Origin: Lycocorax pyrrhopterus obiensis
Taxonomy: Eukaryota; Chordata; Aves; Passeriformes; Paradisaeidae
Direction of reading: 5' to 3'
Assembly (NCBI GenBank): GCA_014706295.1
Contig: JACSVZ010000024.1
Location: 1,915,136-1,979,135 of the forward strand
DNA length: 64,000 bases
The notes beneath the pieces were generated by a model, which saw only the letters and a list, made by a program, of their open reading frames with translations, searched no databases and was not told the DNA's origin. Below are positions 44,116 to 56,126 of the stretch, piece by piece. The translations under genes were made by a program, and so were the position numbers. The first letter of the stretch is position 1, and every line of letters begins with the position of its first letter.

Positions 44116-45139
44116 TGTCTTTCTGGACAGTGTTCACCCAGCACACCACACATGAGGGACTTGGGCCTCTGTTGTCCAGGGGCAGAGATGACCTCACACC
44201 CAGGCAGAGCTCAGCAGGGCTCCGGTGTGTGACACTCTGGGTGTCACCCTGTGCTGGGCACACAGTCTAGGAAGCCATGTGTGTTCCCCTGGGACAGTCA
44301 CTGTGAAGGACAGAGGCACCAGAGCATTCCCAATCAGCCTCTGGGACACAGATGGAGCGATGGGACTCTGCTGGGAATGATCAGCTGCCAGTCCTATGCC
44401 ACAGCAGTGATGAGGAGGATGAGGATGCTAAGAAAGAAGTGAGGGTCACAGTGAGAGGGGGAAAGGGCGAGTCCAGCCCATGGGGCACAGACCACATCCT
44501 AGGGCAGTGCCAGGCCCTGGCAAACTCAGCTGGCAGAGAAGCATCTCAGGCAGCCCTGGTGGCTTCCTCTCTGCACCACACGGTTGCCCGTGCTGTGCCA
44601 GGTGAGGGAATGGGGCACAAAACCCCCTGAGGCTGTGGAATGGGCAGAGGACAGACACCTTCTCCTGGCCAGAGAAGCTCCAGGTGAGGGGCTCAGAGCC
44701 CCATGGTGGGTGCTGGGTGCCCCTCCCCACCTCGGACACAGCAGGTGCCCTCAGCAGCGCAGGGAGAGCTGAAGGGTCAGAGATGGAGCTGGACCTTGGC
44801 TGCCCTCTCCCACAAGCTGCCCAGGGGATCCCAAGACCCCTCCTGCCCCAAGCACAGCCCCATCCCAGGGCAGGGCAGGGTCCAGGGCAGCAAGAGGCCC
44901 AGGACAGGATCAGGGCAGGGAGCAGCTCCCAGCCTCCCAGCCACTGGGTATTTTTATCTCTTTTTCCTATCTCCGACCTGCCTGTTTCCCAGCTCTTTCC
45001 CCTCAGGGCAATTTCCTCTCCTGGCAGCGCCGTGTCAGGGAGGTGTGAGGGCAGCAGCTCCTGGCCCCACACCATAAACCATCCTCCATCCCTGAGCATG
45101 CAGCACAGAGCTCCCACCACGGGCAGCCTAGCCCTGGTA
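44116..45139. other. Intergenic, no gene recognised
   Basis: The minus frame 44446-45258 (270 codons) shows no domain and spans several compositional changes; treated as chance. Confidence 0.5.
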
Positions 45140-45665
45140 ATTACCTCAGCACACACCTTGGGTCTTAAGTACATGGTTAGAAACAGATCAGTGTGAGACA
45201 TCTCCTTAAGTCTCATCTGGGAATCGCTGCTATCACCGAGCCCTGCTTCCCCAGTCAAAGATGATTTACTCTGATCTGCACTATTGATTTTATTGTGGGA
45301 AATGTGGTGATACCTAGAGAGCGAGTGAGACAGAGATTTGACTTATGTGAGCATGTGGGGAAGGCTCCAGTCCTCACCATAGCGCCTGCCTTTTCTGCAT
45401 CTGTACCAGAATTATTTGTAGTGTTTTATGCACCCATCTGCTCCCTGCATGCTCTCTATAAATCTCACTGGCTCTCTCACACACACACATGTTTGCTTTC
45501 CATGTAGATTACTTATGATGAGAGTCTAATTAGACCCGGGGAAGCCTGCCTACAGAGCGAGCCTGGGGAGAGCTTAATTAAAGTCAATGGAGAAAATTAT
45601 AGGGGGAAAAAAAAATTAGGGCAGCAAGGAAAAAATATCAAGAAAGAAACCAAGGGGAAAAAAGA
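45140..45665. promoter_or_regulatory. Candidate conserved non-coding element, homeodomain-site rich
   Basis: About 500 bases of balanced to AT-rich unique sequence contain TAATTA (45527-45532), TTAATTAA (45574-45581), a small CA run (45478-45488) and several TGATTTA/ATTGATTTTATT segments. There is no coding frame or repeat identity. Its look is that of a deeply conserved developmental enhancer, which needs alignment to confirm. Confidence 0.42.
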
Positions 45666-46199
45666 GGCAGGGAAGTAACAGCACCAGTGAGGGAGCGTGT
45701 GAGGCTGCCAGGCTTCCGGGAACAGCCACCCCGAGCACCAGGATCAAGGGCAGGGCTCAGTGCTGCGGCCTGGAGAGCTCGTGGGGTGTTTGTGGGTCAG
45801 GAGTGGGGCTGGTGACAAGGCGGGTGGGTGCACATGGAATTCCCAGGGGATGGAGCAGGGATCCTGCCCCTCTGCCCTCCTCCCCAGGACGGATGCCGAG
45901 GGTGCATGAGACCACCCGGCTCTGGATCCTCTCCACGAGTGCCTTGAGCTCTCCTGGTCCCACCCACGCCCCGGATCCACAAGCTGGGCAGCAGGAGGTG
46001 TGCAGGATGGATGTGCAGGATGCTGTGTCTGTCCCCCAGTTCCCAGAGGGGACCAACTCTCCTTCTCGCATGGGAATTTGCTGCCCTTGGGCACGTGGGA
46101 TGTGACTGACGGAGAGCCCGGCCTGGGAGGGCAGCAGGGATTTGGGTGCCAGCACAGGGCACTGAGGGCACCCACCGTGACCTCTGCAGTGCAGGACAC
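45666..46199. other. Intergenic, no gene recognised
   Basis: GC-rich with chance frames in all phases on the minus strand. Confidence 0.5.
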
Positions 46200-46566
46200 T
46201 GCTCTCCCCAGCGATGGCCCTGTGGAACCCAGTGACACCTGGCTGAGGGAGAGCATCTCTTTTAGAAAGTCTTGATTTAAAGACCACAAATGACGGAGAA
46301 TCCGCCACATCTCTTAGCAAATTGCTCCAATAGTTAATTATACTCCCTGCTTAAAAGATGCATCTTATTTCCAATTTAGGTTTTTCTAGCTTCAGCTTCC
46401 AGCCAATGAATCTCATTACATTTTTTATCTGCTGGATTAAAAACCCCTCCATTATCAGAAATCTCCTCCCTCCATAAGTATTTATAGGCTATGATCAAGT
46501 TGCCTCTTAACCTCCCCTTGATAAGGTAAATAGGCTGAGCCCCTCCGTCTCTCCCCGTCACTCAGG
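46200..46566 (-). mobile_element. Ancient CR1-lineage LINE fragment (antisense)
   Basis: 'agtcttgatttaaagaccac', 'tgacggagaatccgccacat', 'gcttccagccaatgaatctc', 'tatgatcaagttgcctctta' and 'ccttgataaggtaaataggc' follow the order of an old CR1-type element known from reptile genomes. It keeps no coding potential. Confidence 0.7.
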
Positions 46567-46815
46567 CCTTGCACACCTCCACCCATTCCCACTGCTCTTC
46601 CCTGAGCCCTCCCTGTGCCTGCACCACCCTGGACCAAGTCCCGGGGTCAGGGCAGGTGAGGGGGTGGTGTCCTGGGCTTTGACAAGTGACAGAGGGCCAG
46701 GGAGGCTGGTTGTGCCCTGGTGCTGTTCCAGGAGGGCCTGGTGTGGGTTAGAGGCATTCTGTGCTCAGGGTGGTGCCAGCACAGAGGAGATCCTGCAGGG
46801 AATTCAGAGGGGGAC
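46567..46815. other. Spacer between ancient LINE and LTR, no gene recognised
   Basis: It ends in GGGGAC (46810-46815), which matches the hexamer right after the LTR. Confidence 0.5.
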
Positions 46816-47179
46816 TATGGATGCTGAAAAACTCTGGCAAAGAATTTTTTCAGCTTTTTGCAGCATTTTTGTGAGAGTTTTTTTTTTCCATGCAAGCAAG
46901 ACAAAACAATGTTACCGTTCTGTAAACTTCTTGCAGGTGCGGATTGTTTTGGTAGAATTGTTACGGTTCTAACTGGAAAAACACTCAGAGCTGTGTGTCT
47001 TAGAACTTGACCAATCCCCTTAGGGGTGGATGGCAAAAACCAATTACCTTATGCCACTTAACACACTTTGCGAACTAACATATAAAAGTCTTCTGAGAAT
47101 TCATTAAATCACCGTCCATTGATCCCTGAGCCTGGACTTCATGTCGTTTCTCTACTCGTCCGTGGGGAAAACAGCGACA
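46816..47179 (+). mobile_element. Probable solo LTR of an endogenous retrovirus
   Basis: The plus strand carries CCAAT-type sites (about 47010 and 47040), a TATA box TATAAAAG (47081-47088), an ATTAAA polyadenylation signal (47103-47108) and about 70 bases of U5-like sequence ending in ACA. The hexamer GGGGAC flanks the interval on both sides (46810-46815 and 47180-47185), as a 6-bp target duplication would. The left terminus is TATGG instead of the expected TG, so the boundary is uncertain. No primer-binding site or viral gene is present on either side. Confidence 0.6.
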
Positions 47180-47210
47180 GGGGACAGGAATGGAGGTAAG
47201 CAGTTAGGAA

Positions 47211-47660
47211 CCATGGAGTCATTGGGGTTGGAAAAGACCTCCAGGAACAACAAGTCCAACCTTCGACTGAATCCCACCGTGCCCACTGAACCATAGCATG
47301 AAGTGCCACGGTTCTTGGTTTTTGAACACTTCCAGGGATGGTGACTCCACCACTGCCCTGGGTAGCCCCTTCCAATGCTTGACCACTCCTTCAGTGAAAA
47401 AACTTTTCCTGGTATCCAATCTGAATCTCCTGAGGTGCACTTGAGGCCGTTTCCTCTTGCCCACTTGTTCCCTGGGAGCAGAGCCCGACCCACCCCCCGG
47501 CTGCCCCCTCCTGTCAGGGAGTTGTGCAGAGCCACAAGGTCCCCCCTGAGCCTCCTTTTCTCCAGGCTGAGCCCCTTTCCCAGCTCCCTCAGGAATTCTC
47601 CAGCCCCTTCCCAGCTCCGCTCCCTGCCCTGGACTCGCTCCAGCCCCTCAGGGTCTCCCT
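47211..47660 (-). mobile_element. CR1 LINE 3' fragment (antisense), about 450 bp
   Basis: It starts 'aaccatggagtcattggggt' and 'tggaaaagacctccaggaac', continues 'caatgcttgaccactccttc', and reaches 'tctccaggctgagccccttt' and 'cttcccagctccgctccctg'. Confidence 0.94.
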
Positions 47661-47744
47661 TGCTGTGAGGGCAAAATCAAAAGGTGGGAGAAAACGTGAG
47701 GGGAAAAGAAAGTGAGGGAAGTTTGGAGAAGGCTCTGCTGCAGA

Positions 47745-47890
47745 GCTTTTCCCTCCTGGATCCTCCTTTTCTCCAGGCTGAGCCCCTTTCCCAGCTCCCT
47801 CAGCCGCTCCCGGGGCTCCAGCCCCTTCCCAGCTCCGTTCCCTTCTCTGGACACGCTCCAGCATTTCAATGTCTGTCTTGTCCTGAGGGA
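47745..47890 (-). mobile_element. Second partial CR1 segment (antisense) duplicating part of the neighbour
   Basis: 'cctccttttctccaggctga', 'cttcccagctccgttccctt' and 'tggacacgctccagcatttc' repeat the 47548-47660 segment with several changes, about 210 bases to the right. It lacks the CR1 3' terminus. Confidence 0.85.
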
Positions 47891-50027
47891 CACGAAAGTG
47901 ACCCCAGGATCTGAGGATGGACGTTCTGGTAAGAGGGAAACCAGGAGAAGAGGGGTGTGATGCAGGGAGAGCATCGGCTGGGCAGGGGTGAGTGCAGGAG
48001 CATTTTGGGGGGCAGGAGCTTCAGCATCACAGCGCGAAGTCAGCTGGGGGTGATGCTGCTGCACCAAACTCGCTCAGCAAGGAGAGCTGGGCAAGTGCAT
48101 CTGTGCAGGCAGCCGGGAAGGAGCTCAGAAGGACCCATACTGACAGGTCTGGGGGCTCTGCCAGCTCTCAGACATGGTCAGCTCAGGTTTAGGGTCATCT
48201 GTGCCCCTCTGAGAAGGTACAGCCTGGGAAACGATGGAGACTTCACCTGAGTGAGGATCAGAACACCTGGAGAAGCTGATCTGGGAAATCTCTTACATTA
48301 CGGGCTGTGCTGCTGCCAGAGGTGTGACGAGCTCCCCCAGGACTGTCCTGCCTGGGACAATTCGGCCTCAGCGGTGCAGACGTCTCTTCAGCCAGCTGCT
48401 TGTCCTGCGGCCATGTTGACAGGCACAGGCTGAGCTTCCTTCCAAGGCAAAGAGAGAGGCCCTCGGGTGATGCAGCGCCTCCTTCACAGGGCCTGCTCCA
48501 GCCCTGGAGCACGATCAGACGTGGCTGGGAGTGGGGCAGGATGGGCTGGTGCCTCGGCATCATCGTTGTGGAGTTCCAAGCTGACACGTGCCCTCCACAC
48601 TTTGGCAGTGCTATCGCCTCTCCCACACAGCCGGGCACCTTCTCCTGGATCAGCGCCGTGTCCTTGGGATCGCTTGAGCCAGCCTTGCCAGGAGCCGTAC
48701 CCAAAATGCTGGAATCTGATGGGGACATTGCAACCTGTGTAGTGCTGCCCACAGGCTGGGAACTGTCTGCCTTCCATGGCCTGGCAGCCTTCAGTGCTTC
48801 CCCCTGCCCTGTGTCACCACGTCCCCCAGGCACTGGCGTGTGACAAATCCCACCGCTGAGGGCAGTGCTGTAGGGAACAGTGGGTCCCAGTGGCTCTGCT
48901 CCTTCCCCTTCTCTGTGTTCCAGACTGCCAAATCCTCCCCACTTGGGCTGAAAAAGGGGTTTCCTGGAAAGCAGCAGTACAGATGTGCTTCTGCTCGCAG
49001 CATCCAGCTGTGGATTCCAGTGCCATCAGCTTAACCTCATCCTCGCCTGACAGCTGGAGCATCTTGGAGCAGGGCTGTGCCCAAAGCCACCTCCTCTTGC
49101 ATGCTGGAGACCCAGGGACGCGGGGTCTAGGGCAGTGCAGGGTCCACCAGGCTCTGGGGAGCTGCTCCTGCAGCCAGGGAAATCAGGATCCTGCTGTGTG
49201 CACGGACGGCGTGTGGGGGGAGGCTGCCTCCAGCCCTGGAAAGCCTCCTCACACCCACAGCTGCAGACCCTGGCTCCTCCTGCCTGGTGTCAGATGCAAT
49301 AAGGGAGATGAGCTCCCCCAGCACGGCCAGCACACACTGTGTGGTCTCCCTCTGGCTTTAGGCTCCCAGAATTTCTTCTTCTCTCTGAGAGATGTCAGGT
49401 TGAATAAAACTAAATAGGTCCTGATGGAGGAAAACTGCAGTTAAGTGGGTTGGCTGACTGCTTGCCTTCTTTTTATTTTGTTTTCTAACTTGTCACAGAT
49501 AGAAAGCCACCAGGGAAATGTACTGGCAGGCCCTCGGTCACGGTCCCTCGCTCTTCCAAGCTGTCTCCCCTGAGCCTGGTTAGCTCTGCCTCCCTGCCAG
49601 AACAGGAGGCCACTCCAGTCCCAGGAGGAGGGTCAGCACCTGACAAGTGTGAAATGAAACTTGTGTCACCTTGTGCCTGGATGATTAGGGAAGGATCACC
49701 CGTCCCTGGTGGCTCCGAGCCAGCAGGGTCCTGCCCACAGCCACCCGCTGTGAGTGCTGCTCCAGGAGCAGATGGGAGCCCACGGCAGTGACCTGGTGGG
49801 AGGCAGAGCCCATCCCGTGGGGATGCCCTGCTGGAGGCTGGGCAGGACAAAGACAAGCCCTGAGTCCTCGCAGAGTGACCGGATCTCGTGATCTCAATGT
49901 GCATCTTGTGATGGCTGATGCTGCACTCACACTGCCCCTGCTGCCGGCATCATGTGAGCCCTGGTGCTCCTTCAAGTGTGCAAGTTTCCAAGGCACATGG
50001 TTTGGGGACTGATTGGGAATGGGATGA
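47891..50027. other. Intergenic, no gene recognised
   Basis: GC-rich sequence; frames on both strands at 48258-48843 overlap and carry no domain. A short AT-rich patch lies at 49370-49510. Confidence 0.5.
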
Positions 50028-50207
50028 TCACGGACTCACAGACTCGCAGAAAGGCTTGGGCTGGACCTTAAAGATCGTCCCATTCCACCCCCTGCCATGG
50101 GCCAGGGACACCTCCCACTGTCCCAGGCTGCTCCAAGCCCCGTCCAACCTGGCCTTGGACACTTCCAGGGATGCAGGGGCAACCACAGCTTCTCTGAGCA
50201 ACAGTGA
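50028..50207 (-). mobile_element. CR1 LINE 3' fragment (antisense)
   Basis: 'cacggactcacagactcgca', 'cattccaccccctgccatgg', 'cactgtcccaggctgctcca' and 'cttggacacttccagggatg' are the reverse complement of the standard CR1 3' part. Confidence 0.93.
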
Positions 50208-50649
50208 TGGACGAAAGCAGCCCCAGAAGACAGGATGTGCTCCATCAGTTGTGTTGAAATCTTCTGATTTTTGAGCCAGACTTACAGTTCTGGGCATGGC
50301 CAATTTGTGTTTTCCCTTACTTGGAAGCCATCAGCAACAGGTCCAGAGCACCTGAGAGGCAGCATCCTACGGTCCTGATAAGGAAAAAATGCTGATGAAT
50401 GTGAAATAGTGGCTGTTGGGGAGCTGCTCCAGCACTGGCTTTCAAGAGTTCCTGAAGAGGCTGACCAAGTGGAACAGCAGGCAGAGGTGTTTGGGGTACA
50501 CATGACAACATGCCAAAAGGAAATTTCATCATTTTGAAGAAAATGCTCTCTGCAAAACATCTCCCAAGGTCAGCAAAGACCAAGCACAGAAAGTCCTGCA
50601 ACTGCACCAGGTGAAAGGAATTCAAAACTCTGTGCTTCAAAACACACGT
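50208..50649. other. Intergenic, no gene recognised
   Basis: Nothing identified between two CR1 fragments. Confidence 0.5.
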
Positions 50650-50718
50650 TTTGGTGGGGACTGTGGTGTTGGTGCTGGGTTGACCTTAAAGCTTTTTCCA
50701 GCCTTAATGATCCCACGA
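50650..50718 (+). mobile_element. Short, old CR1 LINE 3' end
   Basis: 'gctgggttgaccttaaagct' then 'tttttccagccttaatgatc' resemble the CR1 end 'ggttggacttaaagg'/'tttccaacctaaatgattc'. Confidence 0.6.
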
Positions 50719-53700
50719 AAATTTACCTCATGGCACTGGAGCTGCTCCACCCCATGCCCAGATGTGTGTGCAGTACCTGGGATCAGCTCTGCTGTCCCAC
50801 CTTGGCCAGACAAGATTATTGACAGCACAGATACATCCCACCACGTGGGACCTCTGCAGCCAAAGTCAGGGACAGAGCACAGGAGCCCCAGGGAAACCCA
50901 CGAAGTCTCAGAGCACCTTTGCCCCAGGGTGAGCACAGACTCGCTGGATTTTATAAAGAAAAATTGCTTCTTGTTAGAGGAACGCGGCTCAGATCCCATG
51001 GAATGGTGGGGATTGGCACACGAGGCAGAAATGCAATTCTCTCCTGGAGATTCCTCACTGGATTTTTAGAGATGCTGAGGACAGCAGTGAGGCTCAGCTC
51101 AGTAATTCCTTCCTGGTGTACTGGCTCGGGCTCACACCCAGGGGATGAACCATCAAGTGGGATAGAAGGAAAGTGCCAGATCCCAGTAAAACCCCGACCA
51201 TTAGCTGCCACCAAGGGTGGGTGCTGCCCACAGGGCCCCTCTGGAACCCGCTGCCCTGGGTCTCATCACATCCCCCATGCCCTGGTGTGTGACAAATACC
51301 CACTGCAGTGACATCACCAGGACCAGCAGAAACAGGCCAGTCACAGACTTTTCCCTGGAATATTTTCTTGTCGTTTGTTCCTGGTGTCCTCGTGCTCCTC
51401 CCAGAACTCAGCAGTTTTCACACCTGGGGCTTTGTGTCTTCCATTTTTTTTTTATTTTCTTCTCCTCTTTCCAGTCTTATCTCTTTTTCCTTTTCGGCGA
51501 AGGAGGAGACGAAACCAATGGAAATTTTCAGGTCATTAAAACTGAGATCATTCCAAAGCACTACCTTTCTTTTAAAGGACAGAAATTTAGTATCATTTCT
51601 GCTGATCTAATGTTGTAATGTTTCCCTCGTCTCCAATGACAGCAGATTTCCAAGAGCCCCGCTGGAGACACCTTCTCTGAAACCTGAATGTGTCCAGACC
51701 AGATCCCAGAGCCTGTGAGTGTTGTGGGTCCCATCAGCTGATCCAAACTTGTTCCATGAGCAAAAAAATGAACAGAGATTTCCAATGCAGACACCGGACA
51801 AGGGGCAGACACAGCCAGCCCCTAAGCAGGGAACCATCCACATCCTGCCAAGGTGGCACCACATCTTCTGACAGGCATCCAGCTGTGCCATCTTCACCCA
51901 GCACAGGCGTGTTTGATGCTCTGGCATTTCCCGGGACCTGTTTTTAGGTGCCCTTCTGTAACAGCGATGTCTGTGGTGGCAGCAGTACCAGGAAATAAGG
52001 ACAGATCTCTCCCCAGCCCTACCTTCAGACCATGAGGCCAGAAATGTGTCCATAACTGGATGGCAGGCGATTGTCCTCCTTTCCTTTAGCGCTGAAGGTT
52101 CTCCAGTGCGGTTTGACAAGCCCAGTTTGTGTTCTGCTGTTAGAGGGACAGTAGAAAACTTTGGACAGGGGGTAACTTTGCACTGAAACATCTTACACCT
52201 CCCAGGGAGGAGCACTCAGTATTTCTCATGGGAGAGGGCACCTCTTTAACCACGCTCTTCTAAAGGGGTCCCACTGAGGGGGCCCTGCCACTGTTCTTTG
52301 GTCATGATTTCTTCATGAGAAACAAATCCTGGTGCTGTGCAGGAGCCTCTGAGCAGCTCAAGAATCAGAGCGAGTGCTGGAAATCAAGCCCTGGGTGTTC
52401 AGGGCTGTGGGCAGCCGCCTCTGCTCACTGCAGCAGAGGTTAATCAGTGCTGATTAAACCAAGGCTGGATTTTCCTAGAGAGGCTTTAAAAACCTGAATT
52501 CCAAGCTGCGCTCCCCCATGCCCCCCACCCTCAGACCATGAGGCTGAACCTTCACAGGCTCGTTGGCTTTTTGGGGCTGAGCCCCTGATCCCTCTGAGAT
52601 GGAGGCTCTGGTCGGCCTCCAGACATCTCCAAAGTGTTTTGTCCCAACCAGAGGGGTTTGAACACGCCAGTCTTCCTCAGACTCCCGTGAGAGAAGAGTG
52701 GGAGAGGGGAGCTCAGGCCCCGTGATGGTGAGACGGAGGGATCCCCCATGGACGCTGGGGCTTTGCTGGCACACCAGAGCGAGGTGCTGGTGCTTGCCTC
52801 TGATTTATTGGCAGGGCTGGTAGGTGTTGCATTGGGTTAAGTATTAACAGATCTCATGAGCCTCATTAGCTGTCCTCTTTTCACTCTCCAGCTGAAGAGT
52901 TACTGCTCCAAAATCCATAGTGCCTTGGCAGCTGCCTGGCTGATTCCCAGGTTAACCCTCACGGAGCTGCTCCCTCAGGCTCCCCTCACGATCCCTGTGC
53001 ACATGGCATATCACAAACCACAGACATCCCAGTCCTGGGGCTGTCCCAGGACAGTGAGGCTGGAGGCCTCTTGGGTCACTGTCACGCACATGTCTCTGTC
53101 CTCCAGGAGCCAGAGGCCCTCTAAGCAGAGAGCCAGGCTTCCCCAGCTCCCCCTCAGACGTGCCAGCAAAGGCTGGCTCCTGGTGCAGACCCCTGGGCAC
53201 TGGGATATCCCCCCTGCTCAAGAGGCCTCAGCTGGGAGCAGCCCACAGGGTCTGTAGGAGGGATCTGCCTGGCTGCAGGTGGTACCTGTCCATAAGCATC
53301 TCCAGCAGGGTCAGCCTCGCAGCCCCTGGAGCAGAGCCCATCCATCGCCCCCGGTGATGCAGATGCCGTCTGAACTCACCACCCTCGGGGCAGACACCAA
53401 CAGGCTCAGGGGTCACGGGCTCTGCAAGCCCCAGAGGGGGTTCAAACTGCAGCCACCCTCGTGCTTGGCCGGGCACAGCCCACGGCCAGGGCTCTCCTGT
53501 CATGAGCAGCCCAGGAGGTGACACAGACCATCACAAACTGCTGGAGGTGTCACATCCACCAGGTCACTGGGGCAGCCACGGGGCTGCAGATCTCCAGGGA
53601 CCTTTGCTCCGAAGGCACCGAGCACAGGGCCAGGAGTGACCGTGGGAGCATCAGGTGTGACCCCTCAGCCACAGGCTGTGACCCAGGCAGCTTTTATGGC

Positions 53701-54149
53701 TGATGTGATCCCCAGGCCCACCTCAGGTCCTGGTGGGGAGGGGGATGCAGTGCTGCCAGGGCAGCGTGCTCAGCCGCTCTGTCCCCACACCATGAAATGT
53801 TTGGGCCTTTCTCCTGCTGGAGTGTGCCTGGTTTTGGCTTCCTCGAGAAGAGGCTGCAGCCACCTCCATCTCACCGTGTCCCTCCCTGGCAGTCCAGAAC
53901 TGCTTCATTCACACCAGATCCTTCTGGTGCAACAGAGGCACGAGCAGCAGGGACATTTCGTGGAGGCTGGTGGGTTTCCTGCTGCCCTCCAACTCCAACC
54001 CCTCCAACCGAGCGCCCACAACCCTGGTGATGCAGGAGGAGCTGGCAGGGACTGCAGGGAGGTGGCACGACCTGGTTCCCCTTCTCAAGGGCAGCTCTCG
54101 CTCCAACAAGCCTCGAACAGTTCCTGCAGCTCCCGGTGAGTCCGTGCTG
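50719..54149. other. Intergenic, no gene recognised
   Basis: Includes T-rich sequence at 51440-51490 and an AT-richer patch at 52820-52940. No exon, RNA gene or named repeat could be supported in 3.4 kb. Confidence 0.5.
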
Positions 54150-54290
54150 GAAAGCGCTTCCTTCAGACCTGTTAATTGTTAAACAGCACTGGGCTTTAAT
54201 TAAAAAAGAGTCAAGTACGTTACAGGGAGAGCTGGAGGTTAACAAGCTGGGCAAGGTCATTATCTGACCTGCTCCTCCCCTGCCCCTCCT
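54150..54290. promoter_or_regulatory. Short candidate conserved non-coding block
   Basis: 'gttaattgttaaacagcact' and 'ggctttaattaaaaaagagt' give two homeodomain-type cores within 40 bases, in a GC-rich surrounding. The 335-codon minus frame at 53871-54878 runs straight across it and is treated as chance. Confidence 0.3.
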
Positions 54291-55189
54291 GTGCCCTGAC
54301 AGGACTGGGAAGGGCTCTGCAATCCCGATGCTTTCCCATCCCTCATGAACCAGCCCGTGCAGGCAGGAGCTGCCATGCCAAGGACCCCCACACGCAGCCT
54401 GACCCCCTGACCCTGCCCAGGATGCTGCCCAGGACAGGCAGAGGGCACTGGGAGTTGCTGGTGGATTCTGGGCACTGCTCCAGTGCCAGGGAAATAGCTG
54501 TGCTGGAGCATGTGACAGTGCAGGTAGTGACCAGGGTGAGGGCCAGTGTGGCTCTGCAGAGGCAGTGAGGTCCTCAGGGAGCTTCCTGCTGCCTCTGAAG
54601 GGAGCTGAGGGAGACCCCATGGGGTGGACAGACTGAGGTGGGCTGGGGAAAGGTGACATCTCGGGGCACCTGGGTTCAGGGAGTGCTCTCCCACAGGGCA
54701 GAGCTGGCTGGGAGCCACTGCTGGTGCCCACACAGTGACAATGTCCCCCACTGTCTCTCCACCCTGCTGGGTGATGCTGCAGGTCCCCACGGCCAGCACA
54801 CTGCCCACCTCGCCCACCTCCACAGGGCTCTCCTGGAAGCTCCCCTGAGGCAGGAACCAGCCCCTTTCTTCCTCTCAAGGACAGAAACTTGTGTTCAGAG
54901 AGGCCTGCATCTCATCTGGGAGAAGAAAAATGAGATCTGACGGCTCTTGAGCTGCTCCTGTGGAGGGCCCAGTGCTTCCCAGTGGACTTTGCTGCAGCTC
55001 CCGGAACACACACGACACCAGGAAACCAGGTGCACCAAAAGCTTAGCACTTACTGTCACTCATATGCAGCTTCATGTGGCTAAATACCTCTGCAGGCACG
55101 GAGCTGAGTGACATCCTGAAGGTCAGCGAGGAGATCAGTGGCACTGCGAGCCAGGAAACGATCCCAGGCTGGCCACGCCATCTGAGCGC
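54291..55189. other. Intergenic, no gene recognised
   Basis: No exon or named repeat was identified. Confidence 0.5.
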
Positions 55190-55570
55190 TGGGGGGTGTC
55201 AGCCTTCGGCCAGATGCCGTTCACCAGCCCATCAATAAGCTGGCAGTCAATACCAAATCTCTCCGGATGGAATTTGTCGATGACACAAAGATTGGCAGAG
55301 TGGTGAATAATGAGGCTGTCACATGGAGCTGGATCGCTTCCCTCGCTGGGCCCGTGCCAACAAAATGGGTTTTAATAGCCTCGGATGCAAAGCAGCGCAG
55401 GGCTGGGGCTGGGCTGGAGGCTGGGCCAGGGCTGGCAGCGTGGGAGGGCCCGTGGGAGGCTCTGGAGGTGGAAAAGGTGGGTGTCACCTCCCGGGATGGG
55501 CAAGGACAGGGCAGCACCTGCCTCGAGAAGTGCTGGGACAAATGAACCCCTCAAGCTGAGGCACAGCGAG
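55190..55570 (+). mobile_element. Relic of CR1 ORF2 reverse transcriptase
   Basis: The frame at 55267 reads EFVDDTKIGRVV, matching the LINE RT catalytic box FADDTKLGGV, with the F-V-D-D core at 55273-55284. In another frame, 55323-55379 reads ELDRFPRWARANKMGFNS, matching the 'DLDRLEKWADRNLMKFN' segment that follows in CR1. A frameshift of about 40 bases separates the two. The copy is dead. Confidence 0.8.
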
Positions 55571-56126
55571 CCAGGCCTGAGACCGCTGAGCCTGGGGGTG
55601 CCTGGCTGCATGCAACAGTCCTGAGTGGGAATCCCAAATCCCTGTCTCTTCCTACTCCGTGGGCAGGAAAAACCTTTCTCCAAACAACATGGAGCTCCTA
55701 ATGCTCAGCCCTTTGGTGAGGATGGCACCAAAGGAGGGGTAAAACAACTGGCCAGGGGCTCCAAGGATACCAGGTCAGGGTCAGCACAGGGATGTCGAGG
55801 GTCTCTGGCCAAGTGCCCATGCTCAAACCCCCTGCCCTGCTGTCCCAAGGGTCCCTCATGCCCCCACCCCACAGCCTGGAGCCAGCTCAGTCGGTTTGCT
55901 CAGCATCACCACAGGCATGTGAATGGCAAGGGAAATGGGTGTTTTTAGAAATCAAACCCCAGAGCATGTTACTGAATCAGGATACTGGTCTCAGTGCCAA
56001 GGAATCCTTTCTTGGGTCTGGTGGGCCTCCCTTCCCATCACCAGGTCCCCCAAGCTCCCAGCAAGTCCTTTTCCCAGAGCTCACAGGTTGCTGTTCCCCG
56101 AGAAACAGAAATCTCCACGCTCTTCT
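55571..56126. other. Intergenic, no gene recognised
   Basis: Nothing identified between two CR1 relics. Confidence 0.5.

Noticed and set aside
51455..51545. Possible small exon between a pyrimidine-AG and a GT near 51474-51532
   Set aside because: Splice-like dinucleotides alone are common; no coding similarity and no partner exon.
53871..54878. 335-codon minus-strand open frame
   Set aside because: No domain, crosses an AT-rich non-coding block, and is matched by frames of similar length on the other strand.
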